Source: Afipia sp.
GTDB lineage: Bacteria > Pseudomonadota > Alphaproteobacteria > Rhizobiales > Xanthobacteraceae
DNA length: 64,000 nt
Assembly (NCBI GenBank): GCA_024508675.1
Contig: JANINQ010000003.1
Location: 409,382-473,381 of the forward strand
Direction: 5' to 3'
Made by a program: the position numbers and the translations under genes
Shown: positions 17,247 through 25,127 of the stretch, in pieces
Position numbering within the stretch: position 1 is the first letter of the stretch
Layout of the letters: every line of letters starts with the position of its first letter
The notes under the pieces: generated by a model
The model's input: only the letters and a program-made list of their open reading frames with translations
What the model was told of the DNA's origin: nothing
Databases searched by the model: none

Positions 17247-17283
17247 TGTTTCCCGCCGCATAACGTTTTGATCTTGCTTGATT

Positions 17284-17300
17284 CCGTCCTTTCAGGACGG
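17284..17300. promoter_or_regulatory. Perfect hairpin/palindrome upstream of liuB
   Basis: CCGTCCT (17284-17290) and AGGACGG (17294-17300) form a 7-bp perfect stem with loop TTC, 38 bases before the liuB start. It lacks a T run. It could be an mRNA leader hairpin, an operator for the liu genes, or the 3' end of the NDUFS4-like transcript. Confidence 0.3.
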
Positions 17301-17458
17301 CTTCGACCCGCAAGGTGTCACTGCTTGGCGGCGGATTGCAACCACAACTTTCGCGGAGAGACTTGCACCGGGTCAGCCGCCTCAATAGGCCAAACAGCAA
17401 TCGGAAAATGTCATGTCCCTGACATTTCCCGGCGCAATTTGGCTAGGCGGCGTGGGGG

Positions 17459-17764
17459 TTAGTGCGTCCACGGCTCCGGACGGCGGAATGCGAAGTTGTC
17501 CGCATAGGCCTTGACGCGCGGCTGCAGTTCTTTCGGCTCGAGGACCTGGTATGCAATGCCTTGCCGCTCGCAGTAGGCGATCGCCTCCTCCTTCGTATCG
17601 AAACGGAGGGTGAGCTGCTGCTTCATATCGCTGGACGAGGTCCAGCCCATCAGCGGTTCGACCACGCGGGGCTGTTCGGGCTCATAGTCGAGCTGCCAGA
17701 GCTTTGTCTTCGCCGCGCCGGACTGCATCGCATTCTTTGCAGGTTTGAATATTCTTGCGGTCAT
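17459..17764 (-). CDS. ETC complex I subunit region (NDUFS4/NDUFA-like) protein
   Basis: 101 residues starting at ATG 17764 (MTARIFKPAKNAMQSG). It has the family pattern WQLDYEPEQPRVVEPLMGWTSSSDM and RFDTKEEAIAYCERQGIAY, ending FRRPEPWTH. This is the alphaproteobacterial homologue of the mitochondrial Complex I accessory subunit NDUFS4 (18 kDa, AQDQ), a peripheral matrix-arm protein. As is common in alphaproteobacteria, it stands alone, away from a nuo operon. The much longer reading upstream to 17983 is low-complexity out-of-family sequence and was cut. It is divergent from opgC. Confidence 0.88.
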   Translation of the reverse strand: MTARIFKPAKNAMQSGAAKTKLWQLDYEPEQPRVVEPLMGWTSSSDMKQQLTLRFDTKEEAIAYCERQGIAYQVLEPKELQPRVKAYADNFAFRRPEPWTH

Positions 17765-17985
17765 GGATGCAGGGTCCCTGGGCGTGTTCGCTACGGCAAT
17801 AATCGACAAGTAAAAAGCCCGCGATTCGGGATACGGTCGGCAACAAGATGTTGAGCAAACCCGCCCCGAACAAGACTTTCCACGGCGGGTTCTGGTATAG
17901 TCGGTCCGAAACGCGGTGACAACGTCGGACCGCCCGGGTCCGGACGTGCAGCCACCGACGCTATTTTGGTCTGATCGCATCACGC

Positions 17986-18014
17986 AACGGTACTCATTAC
18001 GAAACGGTACTCAT
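17986..18014 (+). repeat. 17-bp tandem duplication overlapping the opgC start
   Basis: AACGGTACTCAT occurs at 17986-17997 and again at 18003-18014, offset by 17 bases. The second copy ends in the first two bases of the opgC ATG. It looks like a recent short duplication in the leader. Confidence 0.7.
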
Positions 18015-19176
18015 GGAAATTCAGGCAACACTCCCAGAAAAGGGCCGCGATCTCCGGCTCGACTTCTTCCGCGGTATCGCCAACTGGTGGATTTTCCTCG
18101 ACCACATTCCCAACAACGTCATCAACTGGGCCACGCCGCGCAATTACGGGTTTAGCGACGCGGCCGACCTCTTCGTCTTCATCTCCGGCTACACGGCATC
18201 CTTCGTCTACGCCAAGATGATGCTCGATCGCGGTTTCGTCGTCGGCGCGACGCGGCTCTGGAAACGCGTCTGGCAGCTCTACGTCGCCCATGTGCTGCTG
18301 TTCGTCATCTATATTGCCGCGATCGGCTGGGTCGCGCTGCGCTATGCTGACCCGGACATTCTCAACGAGTTCAACGTCGCGGGTCTGGTTGAAAATCCGA
18401 TCCAGACGCTGACGCAGGGCCTGATCCTGCGGTTCAAGCCGGTCAATCTGGACGTGCTGCCGCTCTACATCATCCTGATGGGGTTCTTCCCGCCGGTACT
18501 GTGGCTGATGCTGCGCAAGCCGGACATGGTCATGATCGCGTCGCTGGTGCTGTATTTCGCGGCTCGGCAGTTCGGCTGGAATTTCTCGGCCTATCCGGTC
18601 GGCTCCTGGTACTTCAATCCCTATACGTGGCAGCTGCTTTTCGTGTTCGGCGCATGGTTTGCGCTAGGCGGCGCACGGGAATCGCAATCGGTGATCCGGT
18701 CGAAATGGCTGCTGATCCTCGGTACGCTCTATCTGCTGTTCGCGCTGGTCATGACCATGGCCGGACGCTTCGAGTCCTTCGGCGCCCTTTTCCCGAAGTG
18801 GCTCTATGACGCCTTCAATCCGAACGACAAGACGTTCCTCGCGCCCTATCGCGTGATCCACTTCGTGGTGATCGCATTCTTCATGACGCGGTTCGTACCG
18901 AAGGACTGGAGCCTGCTCGAATCGAAGTGGATGGAGCCGCTGATCAAGTGCGGACAGCAGTCGCTTGAGGTGTTCTGCGTCGGCATCTTCCTGTCGTTCG
19001 TGGCGCACTTCGTGCTGATGCTGAGCTGGGGCACGGTCTGGGCGCAGCTCGGCGTCAGCGTGATCGGCATCGCACTCCTGTGTGGCGTCGCCTACTACAA
19101 GAGCTGGTCCAAGAAGCTGGACAAGCCGGCGTCGAAAACGCCGAAGCCGGCGACACAGCCCGCTCCCGGCGCCTGA
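18013..19176 (+). CDS. opgC: OpgC-family membrane acyltransferase
   Basis: 387 residues with about ten transmembrane helices. The N-terminus RDLRLDFFRGIANWWIFLDH and the following PNNVINWATPRNYGFSDAAD with FVFISGYTASFVY are hallmarks of OpgC proteins. These are integral membrane enzymes that add succinyl or other acyl groups to osmoregulated periplasmic glucans. The C-terminus is a Pro/Lys/Ala-rich cytoplasmic tail. The gene stands alone here; no opgG or opgH lies nearby, so the true acceptor (periplasmic glucan or another polysaccharide) is not shown. Start ATG 18013. Confidence 0.88.
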   Translation: MEIQATLPEKGRDLRLDFFRGIANWWIFLDHIPNNVINWATPRNYGFSDAADLFVFISGYTASFVYAKMMLDRGFVVGATRLWKRVWQLYVAHVLLFVIYIAAIGWVALRYADPDILNEFNVAGLVENPIQTLTQGLILRFKPVNLDVLPLYIILMGFFPPVLWLMLRKPDMVMIASLVLYFAARQFGWNFSAYPVGSWYFNPYTWQLLFVFGAWFALGGARESQSVIRSKWLLILGTLYLLFALVMTMAGRFESFGALFPKWLYDAFNPNDKTFLAPYRVIHFVVIAFFMTRFVPKDWSLLESKWMEPLIKCGQQSLEVFCVGIFLSFVAHFVLMLSWGTVWAQLGVSVIGIALLCGVAYYKSWSKKLDKPASKTPKPATQPAPGA

Positions 19177-19203
19177 GCCGCTGGCAGGGCAGATCGGCCG
19201 ACG

Positions 19204-19226
19204 GATGGCGGTTTTTTGCCGCCATC
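19204..19226 (+). terminator. Possible terminator hairpin after opgC
   Basis: GATGGCGG (19204-19211) and CCGCCATC (19219-19226) form an 8-bp perfect stem with loop TTTTTTG, 27 bases after the opgC stop. The T residues are in the loop rather than after the stem, so this is not a textbook terminator. Confidence 0.35.
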
Positions 19227-19281
19227 AGCCGGCCTTCCGCCTTGCTGCAGCCATGCGAAGCGTATATGGACTGGGCCTTCT

Positions 19282-19358
19282 CGGGGTATAGCGTAGCCTG
19301 GTAGCGCGGCGGTTTTGGGTACCGCAGGTCGGAGGTTCGAATCCTCCTGCCCCGACCA
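19282..19358 (+). tRNA. tRNA-Pro (anticodon UGG)
   Basis: The acceptor CGGGGTA pairs with TGCCCCG, with A discriminator and encoded CCA (19356-19358). The anticodon stem GCGGT/ACCGC encloses loop TTTGGGT, giving anticodon TGG. The T loop GGTTCGAATCC is standard. This tRNA reads CCA and, by wobble, other Pro codons. Confidence 0.96.
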
Positions 19359-19420
19359 ATCAACCCATTGAATCTGCTATATTTTCAAAAGCGATTCTGA
19401 CGCGATTCTGACAACCGGCT

Positions 19421-19909
19421 CTACCTCGTTCCGAACAGCGGATGAGCGACCCGGTCGCCCGGTTGAATGCCGTACTTCCGGGCTGTGCCGCCGATCACCT
19501 CCAGCACGCCCCGCGCCAGCCCGCCGGAGGAGATGATCTTCTCGGAATGCGGCTCGGTGTTCTCCGCGATCCGCAAAATGCGACCGTCACTGCGGATAAA
19601 GATCATATCCAGCGGGATGAAGGTGTTCTTCATCCACATGGAGACGGGCTGCTCGGGCGAGAAGTCGAACAGCATCCCTCGCCCCTCGGCCAGTTCCTTC
19701 CGGTACATCAGGCCCGTGGCGCGTTCCTGCTCGGTCTTGACGACCTCAACAGTGAAGACATGCACGCCGGATCTGGTCACGATCTCCAACGGCTGCATCT
19801 CGGCGGCGGAGACGCCAGCTACGGAAAGGGAGACCCACGCGATTACCGCGGCGGCGACGATCCGGATATCCAGTTTGAAACGGTCTTTCGGAGAGCGGGC
19901 AAACAGCAT
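19421..19909 (-). CDS. DUF192-family secreted protein
   Basis: 162 residues. A signal peptide (AAAVIAWVSLSVAGVSAAE) is followed by a DUF192 domain: FTVEVVKTEQERATGLMYRK, GRGMLFDF, VSMWMKNTFIPLDMIFI and an ending around GIQPGDRVAHPLF. The family is widespread, periplasmic or extracellular, and has no settled function. ATG at 19909 is preferred over TTG at 19915. It is followed by tRNA-Pro in convergent orientation. Confidence 0.88.
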   Translation of the reverse strand: MLFARSPKDRFKLDIRIVAAAVIAWVSLSVAGVSAAEMQPLEIVTRSGVHVFTVEVVKTEQERATGLMYRKELAEGRGMLFDFSPEQPVSMWMKNTFIPLDMIFIRSDGRILRIAENTEPHSEKIISSGGLARGVLEVIGGTARKYGIQPGDRVAHPLFGTR

Positions 19910-20018
19910 GCGCAAGCGGAGTCCTGAAGCAATGACCGCGGCACCCTAGCCCGCCAATCATGGCAAAGGCCAGACACTGGTCTGGCCTTCCTGCCGGATC
20001 ACGCGGATGTGGCTGATG

Positions 20019-20678
20019 TCAGTGTGAGGACAAGCCTGGCGCGCCCGTCTCGGGCTGGATCTCGGCTGCCATCATGCCCTTGGAGCCGGGCCCGAACCTG
20101 ACCAGCACATACTGGCCGGGGCGCAGCTCGGTCATGCCGTAGCGGCGCAAGGTTTCCATATGGACGAAAATGTCCGGCGTGCCTTCACCGCAGGTGAGGA
20201 AGCCGAAGCCGCGAAGCCGGTTGAACCATTTGACCTGCGCCCGCTCCAGTCCGCTGGTCGGCGTCACACTGACATGGGTCCGCGCCGGCAGCATCTGCGC
20301 TGGATGAATGGCCGTAGACTCGTCCATCGAGACGATGCGGAAGGCCTGATAGCCCTTCTGACGCTGCATGCATTCAACCACCAGACGTGCGCCTTCATAG
20401 GCGGTCTGGTAGCCATCGCGGCGCAGGACAGTGACATGCAGCAGCACGTCCGGCCAGCCATTGTCGGGCACGATAAAGCCGTAGCCCTTGGACGCGTCGA
20501 ACCACTTGATGACGCCGGAAATCTCGACGAGGTTGACAGCCGCGCCATCGGCGGCGGCAAAGGGATCGGCGGCCGAATTCCGCTCGACTGCGGAAGACAA
20601 CTCACTCGGGGTGAACCTGTCGGACCCGCCCCCCAGCGAACCGCCTGCCTTTTTGGACTCAAAAGCGTCCGAACCCAT
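20019..20678 (-). CDS. Two-domain cold-shock protein
   Basis: 219 residues with two cold-shock (CspA-type OB-fold) domains. The first begins about residue 52 (GVIKWFDASKGYGFIVPDNG with VLLHVTVLRRDGYQ). The second is about residue 148 (AQVKWFNRLRGFGFLTCGEG with IFVHMETLRRYGM). Both keep the KWF and GFGF/GYGFI RNP1 residues that bind single-stranded RNA or DNA. A Ser/Gly/Ala-rich N-terminus of about 45 residues and a linker complete it. Double-CSD proteins are known in rhizobia and relatives, and are likely RNA chaperones. Start ATG 20678. Confidence 0.92.
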   Translation of the reverse strand: MGSDAFESKKAGGSLGGGSDRFTPSELSSAVERNSAADPFAAADGAAVNLVEISGVIKWFDASKGYGFIVPDNGWPDVLLHVTVLRRDGYQTAYEGARLVVECMQRQKGYQAFRIVSMDESTAIHPAQMLPARTHVSVTPTSGLERAQVKWFNRLRGFGFLTCGEGTPDIFVHMETLRRYGMTELRPGQYVLVRFGPGSKGMMAAEIQPETGAPGLSSH

Positions 20679-20891
20679 GACCCCCGGACCTCAAACAATC
20701 TGCGGCCAGCCACCCGACCGCGTACGTTATGCAACCAAGTTTGCTTCGCTCTCTCTCATCATGACGAATCAAAATGAACCAAGGCGAATCCTTGATTTAA
20801 CGATAACACTCCGGAACAGGGCTGAAAGACAAAAAAGAAATCAGCAGTGACCTATGAACAGCCTTGAAGGATTTCGAATCAACCGGGCAGG

Positions 20892-21653
20892 TCAATTACC
20901 TACAAAGGGTCCGAGGGTTTCGCCGATGTCGTGGCGGATGACGAGGTCAGCGACATCATCTTGATCGGTCGGCTCGTTGTTGATGATCACGAGCCTGGCA
21001 CCGCAGTTACGCGCCATCAGTGGAAAACCCGCCGCTGGCCACACCACGAGCGACGATCCGATCGCAAGGAACAGGTCGCAATGCTGCGCCAGTTCCGTTG
21101 CCCGGCGCATTTCCTCCTCGGGCATGGACTGACCGAATGAAATGGTCGCGGACTTCACCGGCTCACCACAGGCCGTGCAGGACGGCGCGATGCCTTCCGG
21201 TTCGAAGCGCTCCTTGACCCACGCGATCTCGTAGCGCGTCCCGCATCCGATACAGCGGGCATAGGTGGTGTTGCCATGCAGTTCAACAACATGCTCTGCG
21301 GAAAAACCAGAGACCTGGTGCAGGTTGTCGATATTCTGCGTCACGATTCCGGGCACCTTCCCCGCTTTGTAAAGCGAGGCCAGCGCGCGGTGCCCGCGTC
21401 CCGGCCGCGCGGCAGCAAAGCTCGGCTCCATGGCAAAGCGCCGCCGCCAGGATTCGTCCCTCGCCTCCTGACTGGCCACGAACTCACCGAACGGAATCGG
21501 ACGATTGCGGGTCCACAAGCCGCCCGGCGAGCGGAAGTCGGGAATGCCGCACTCGGTTGAGATGCCAGCGCCGGTGAACGGCACGATGGTCCTTGCTTCG
21601 GCGATCATGTCGCCGAGCATGTCAATGCCGGTGCGGAGGTCGGGTGCAATCAT
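20892..21653 (-). CDS. Sir2-family NAD-dependent protein deacylase
   Basis: 253 residues with all sirtuin motifs: the NAD-binding GAGISTECGIPDFRSPGGLW, TQNIDNLHQVSG, the catalytic His in ELHGNTTYARC, two zinc Cys pairs (CIGC and CTAC), and the late IGSSLVVWPAAGFP and IINNEPTDQDD. It removes acetyl or other acyl groups from protein lysines using NAD. The residues that set the deacylase preference of CobB-class sirtuins were not resolved, so the precise activity is open. It starts at ATG 21653 and has no clear operon partner. Confidence 0.93.
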   Translation of the reverse strand: MIAPDLRTGIDMLGDMIAEARTIVPFTGAGISTECGIPDFRSPGGLWTRNRPIPFGEFVASQEARDESWRRRFAMEPSFAAARPGRGHRALASLYKAGKVPGIVTQNIDNLHQVSGFSAEHVVELHGNTTYARCIGCGTRYEIAWVKERFEPEGIAPSCTACGEPVKSATISFGQSMPEEEMRRATELAQHCDLFLAIGSSLVVWPAAGFPLMARNCGARLVIINNEPTDQDDVADLVIRHDIGETLGPFVGN

Positions 21654-21765
21654 GGGGAGGCCTGAATATCGATCTGCGCCGGACTATAACGATAGAAAAA
21701 TAGGGCGCGAAGCCCCAGGGCGCACAACGATTCGGCAGGCGAACATCCCCCTACATCGATGATGA

Positions 21766-21990
21766 TCAGCAGCCGGTGAACTTCGGCGATGCCCCGTCCT
21801 GACGATTGCGAAGATAAGCCAGCCCGCATACCGCCAGACGCGGCGGATCGGTCTCGCCCGCGGACGACAGCGTTTCGATATAGCTGCGAAGACTTTCGCG
21901 AGCGTCGTTGAGCGCGTCCTCGCTCAGGTTACGCATCATTCCAAAAGTATGGATTACGCGGTCAATCACCTCGTCCAAGCACACCTCCAT
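21766..21990 (-). CDS. Hypothetical small protein, 74 aa
   Basis: Not recognised. It begins MEVCLDEVIDRVIHTFGMMR, has a helical acidic middle (NLSEDALNDARESLRSYIETL) and ends with two cysteines. The codon use matches the neighbours, so it is probably real. The start may instead be TTG at 21978, which has GGAGG at good spacing and would yield LDEVIDRVIHTF. There is no signal peptide or membrane segment. Confidence 0.6.
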   Translation of the reverse strand: MEVCLDEVIDRVIHTFGMMRNLSEDALNDARESLRSYIETLSSAGETDPPRLAVCGLAYLRNRQDGASPKFTGC

Positions 21991-22135
21991 TGTCTCGAAG
22001 TTGTGAAGGATAACGGCGACGCAGCAAAAAAGTTCCCGCTGCCCGGTCTGCCATCAGAGGTCTTTTGCTGATATTGCACACGCATCCCGCCGCCGGCCTC
22101 GCACGTCCGGCAATGTCCGAGAAGGAATAAGAAAC

Positions 22136-22585
22136 ATGCGTTATCTGCACACTATGCTGCGCGTCCGCAAACTCGATGTCGCCCTCAAATTCTACAGCGA
22201 CGCGCTCGGCCTGAAGGAAGTCCGCCGCACCGAGAGCGAGAAAGGCCGCTTCACGCTGGTTTTCCTTTGCGCCGACGAGGACGAGACGCTGCTCAAGCAG
22301 GTGAAGGGCCGCGGCGCTCCCTTGGTCGAACTCACCTACAACTGGGATGAGGAAACCTACGGCGAAGACCGTTACTTCGGACATCTCGCCTACGAGGTCG
22401 ATGATATTTATGCGACCTGCGAGCGGCTGATGAAGCTCGGCATCACCATCAATCGTCCGCCGCGCGACGGCCAGATGGCGTTCATCCGTTCGCCCGATCT
22501 GCATTCCATCGAACTCCTGCAGAAAGGCGACGCGCTCGCACCGCAGGAGCCATGGACGTCAATGCCGAACACCGGCCACTGGTGA
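22136..22585 (+). CDS. gloA: Lactoylglutathione lyase (glyoxalase I)
   Basis: 149 residues forming two beta-alpha-beta-beta-beta modules. The first starts [20 protein letters not shown] with the metal-binding His. [27 protein letters not shown] and HSIELLQKG supply further metal ligands (Glu, His, Glu). The enzyme isomerises the hemithioacetal of methylglyoxal and glutathione to S-lactoylglutathione in the cytoplasm. Length and motifs fit the Ni-dependent bacterial type. Start ATG 22136 follows GAAGGAATAAG. No gloB is adjacent. Confidence 0.93.
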   Translation: MRYLHTMLRVRKLDVALKFYSDALGLKEVRRTESEKGRFTLVFLCADEDETLLKQVKGRGAPLVELTYNWDEETYGEDRYFGHLAYEVDDIYATCERLMKLGITINRPPRDGQMAFIRSPDLHSIELLQKGDALAPQEPWTSMPNTGHW

Positions 22586-22675
22586 ACCGCATGGCAGACC
22601 GCGCGTTCTGAATTTTCGGAACATCATCACACCTTTCACGTTCTCCATGTCCCTGAGGTTGACATGGAGGCGAAG

Positions 22676-22756
22676 ATGGGACGCGGAATTCTGTTGTGGC
22701 TGCTGGGTGTGCCGATCCCGGTGATCATCCTGCTGTGGCTGTTCTTCGGCCGCTAA
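22676..22756 (+). CDS. Tiny membrane protein, 26 aa
   Basis: The frame from ATG 22676 encodes 26 residues, M-G-R-G-I-L-L-W-L-L-G-V-P-I-P-V-I-I-L-L then a Trp/Phe-rich end and TAA. It is one transmembrane helix with a Pro-Ile-Pro kink. A ribosome site (GGAGG, 22667-22671) is well placed for ATG 22676, although ATG 22664 is also in frame. I recall near-identical peptides in other Bradyrhizobiaceae, but could not check. Function unknown. Confidence 0.6.
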   Translation: MGRGILLWLLGVPIPVIILLWLFFGR

Positions 22757-22766
22757 GACAAGATCA

Positions 22767-22796
22767 TGAAAGCTCCCGCGCATGCGGGGCTTTCAT
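22767..22796. terminator. Bidirectional terminator-like hairpin
   Basis: TGAAAGC-T-CCCGC and GCGGGGCTTTCA pair as a 12-bp stem with one bulged T and loop GCAT. It separates the rightward tiny membrane protein gene from the leftward secreted protein gene ending at 22816. There is no long T run. Confidence 0.55.
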
Positions 22797-22815
22797 CTGA
22801 TGCGCATGAGACGGC

Positions 22816-23136
22816 TTACGGCTTCCTGCAATCCGCCGCCGCCTCGACAAGCTTCAACAACTTGTTGCCTGCGGCCTTGAGAATGCACATCTGGACTTCC
22901 TTGCCGGCAGGCACAGGCTTGGCGCAGATGATCTGAGGGTTGTCGTCGTAGACAGCCGTCGAGAACTTGCAGTTCACCTGACATGACGCTTCATAACTGA
23001 GCGGATTGGTGATCATCACGCTCGCCGATTCCCCGTCCGGCATGATCGTGCAGGTCACAGGCGCGGGCTCCGCATGCAAAGCCTGCGGAATAGTCCCGAT
23101 AAGCGCCGTCAGAATGATCGCGAATCTAAGCCACAT
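22816..23136 (-). CDS. Hypothetical secreted cysteine-containing protein
   Basis: 106 residues with a clear signal peptide (MWLRFAIILTALIGTIPQALHA|EPA). The mature ~85 residues contain six cysteines (in VTCTIM, EASCQVNCKF, IICAK, QMCIL and ADCRK), likely forming disulfides in the periplasm. I do not recognise a family. Start ATG 23136. It converges on the 26-aa membrane protein gene. Confidence 0.65.
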   Translation of the reverse strand: MWLRFAIILTALIGTIPQALHAEPAPVTCTIMPDGESASVMITNPLSYEASCQVNCKFSTAVYDDNPQIICAKPVPAGKEVQMCILKAAGNKLLKLVEAAADCRKP

Positions 23137-23283
23137 GAGATGATCGTCCTGCTCCCTGCGGGCAGGTTATCAACCCTGTATGCCCGGGACGAGCCCTTCA
23201 ACCAAACGGCATGATCCGTTTGTTGCCCCGAGCGCAGTTGCAAAGCACGGCGATCTCTGGTCGAAATCAGCGCTCGGGCCAGG

Positions 23284-23955
23284 GTGGCCGGGGCGGATAT
23301 CGTGCAAAACATCATCAACGCATTCCTGCTGGTTTATGCAGCGCTGTTTCCGATCGTCAATCCGATCGGAAGCGCCCCGCTATTCCTGCGCATGACCCGC
23401 GGACGCAGCACGGCCGAACGCAGCGCCCTTGCCCTGAGTGTCGCGCGCAACAGCTTCTTCCTGCTGCTCGGCTCGCTGTTTATCGGCTCCCACGTCCTCG
23501 AGTTTTTCGGAATTACCCTGCCCGTCGTACGCGTCGCGGGCGGAATGGTGGTCGCGGCATTCGGCTGGCAATTGCTGCATGCACCGGAAATGCCGGACGC
23601 AGATCGTTCGAAAGTCGATACGACTGCTCCGTCCATCGATGCGTTCTATCCCCTGACAATGCCGCTCACCGTCGGCCCCGGTTCAATGTCCGTTGCCATG
23701 ACCCTCGGCAGTCAACGTCCGACACCTTTCAACGATTTCGCGCAACTGGCCATTCTCGGCGGATCGGCCATCGCAGGTCTTGCCGCCATCGCCCTGACGA
23801 TCTTCGTCAGTTATCGCTTTGCCGACCGCATCATCGCCTTTCTCGGCAAGCGCGGAACGGACGTCGTGATGCGCCTCTCGGCTTTCATCCTCTTTTGCAT
23901 CGGCATCCAGATCATCTGGAACGGCTGCAGCGCATTGCTCGGCAAAGCCGCCTGA
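23284..23955 (+). CDS. MarC-family integral membrane protein
   Basis: 223 residues with six predicted transmembrane helices. The start of the family is obvious: LLVYAALFPIVNPIGSAPLFL, followed by GITLPVVRVAGGMVVAAFGW and PLTVGPGSMSVAMTLGS, with RLSAFILFCIGIQIIWNG near the end. MarC/UPF0056 proteins were once linked to antibiotic resistance, but the function is unproven. The start is GTG at 23284 or GTG at 23299; no ATG fits. Confidence 0.88.
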   Translation: MAGADIVQNIINAFLLVYAALFPIVNPIGSAPLFLRMTRGRSTAERSALALSVARNSFFLLLGSLFIGSHVLEFFGITLPVVRVAGGMVVAAFGWQLLHAPEMPDADRSKVDTTAPSIDAFYPLTMPLTVGPGSMSVAMTLGSQRPTPFNDFAQLAILGGSAIAGLAAIALTIFVSYRFADRIIAFLGKRGTDVVMRLSAFILFCIGIQIIWNGCSALLGKAA

Positions 23956-24106
23956 GCAAGAACACGGTCGCGCTTCACGGATTTGTGCATCGCACCAGAG
24001 AAGTTCCGTCTCCAAGCGGCTGTTTTGGTGGATATTTTTGATTAAGTATGAGTTCCCACCCGCCCAACAGCGCATTGAATATGACGGCTGTTTTCGCTAG
24101 GTGTTA

Positions 24107-25015
24107 ATGCATGCGGACCTCAATGGCCGCGCCGCCAGGGTTCGCTTCCTGATGTTCAGCTCCTTCTTCAGCCGTCAAACGGCTTCGATGACCGCCGCCG
24201 CCGTGGGCGCTTTCGCGCTGGGCGCTTCGGTGCTTGTCGCTTCTCCGACGATCTCGCGCGCCGAGCCGGCCACCAGCACTCCCGCCCTGAGCGACGATCT
24301 GAACAGCGTCTTCAAGGCGCAGCCGTGCGTGCAGTCGAAGTCCCTCGCGCAGCTCGACGCGCCGGTCGCACGCATCGCCAAGCGGCTTGATGCACATGAG
24401 CCCATCACCATTGTGGCTGTCGGTTCGTCCTCGACCGGCGGGTCTGGCGCCAGCTCGCCAGCCTATTCTTATCCGAGCCGCCTTGAGCGTGAACTGCGCA
24501 AGCAGTTTCCGGAATCTCCTATCACCGTCATCAATCAGGGTGTGAACGGCGAGGACGCCGCTTCGATGATGGCGCGTATGAACGAGGTTCTTGCGCCGAA
24601 GCCGGATCTCGTGATCTGGCAGCTCGGCACCAACACCCTTCTTCGTGACGGCAACATCCCTGAAACAGGAACACTGCTGCAGGCCGGCATTACCCAGATC
24701 AAGAAGACCGGCGCGGACGTGTTGCTGATCGATCCGCAGTTCGCCCCGCGCGTCAACGCCAAGCCCGGTGTCAGCGAGATGGTCGGGCTCATCGCCTACG
24801 TCGCCAAGCAATCGCATGTGCCGGTGTTCCGCCGCTACGTCGCGATGCGCCACTGGCATGAAGATCAGGCCATTGCCTTCGACCGCTTCATCACCGCGGA
24901 TGGTCTGCACATGAACGACTGGGGTTATTCCTGCCTCGCTCGTTTGCTGGCAGACAACATCACGGCGGCGGTCGCCCGCTCGCGTACCGTCGCGGGTGCA
25001 AGGCCCTTCCAGTAA
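24107..25015 (+). CDS. Secreted SGNH/GDSL-family hydrolase
   Basis: About 302 residues. A signal peptide region (AAVGAFALGASVLVASPTISRAEP) precedes an SGNH hydrolase domain. Block I is VAVGSSSTGGSGASS with the nucleophile Ser, block II INQGVNGEDA (Gly), block III QLGTNTLLRDG (Asn), and block V ADGLHMNDWG (catalytic Asp/His). The enzyme is probably an esterase or acyl/acetyl hydrolase acting in the periplasm, perhaps on polysaccharide; the substrate is not shown. Starts at 24101 (GTG), 24107 (ATG) and 24152 (ATG) are possible; the last leaves the most normal signal peptide. Confidence 0.8.
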   Translation: MHADLNGRAARVRFLMFSSFFSRQTASMTAAAVGAFALGASVLVASPTISRAEPATSTPALSDDLNSVFKAQPCVQSKSLAQLDAPVARIAKRLDAHEPITIVAVGSSSTGGSGASSPAYSYPSRLERELRKQFPESPITVINQGVNGEDAASMMARMNEVLAPKPDLVIWQLGTNTLLRDGNIPETGTLLQAGITQIKKTGADVLLIDPQFAPRVNAKPGVSEMVGLIAYVAKQSHVPVFRRYVAMRHWHEDQAIAFDRFITADGLHMNDWGYSCLARLLADNITAAVARSRTVAGARPFQ

Positions 25016-25058
25016 GAAGCATTCGCAAGAACGCTGATTTCCTTCCCTGTGTGATAGT

Positions 25059-25073
25059 ATTCGCTTTGCGAAT
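25059..25073. promoter_or_regulatory. Inverted repeat upstream of the CDF exporter
   Basis: ATTCGC-TTT-GCGAAT, a perfect 6-bp inverted repeat, lies 55 bases before the CDF start. Its size and place suit a regulator operator. No metal-responsive regulator gene is adjacent, so this is tentative. Confidence 0.35.
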
Positions 25074-25127
25074 GCCGCATATCGCATGCAGCGACTGAGC
25101 CTTCAGGCGTCAGACCACGGGAATTGC

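Noticed and set aside
16390-17400. 336-codon leftward open frame overlapping liuB
   Set aside because: Out of frame with liuB on the same strand; typical GC-shadow composition.
24104-25087. 327-codon leftward open frame opposite the SGNH gene
   Set aside because: The rightward frame has a signal peptide and catalytic blocks; the leftward one is Arg/His-rich noise.
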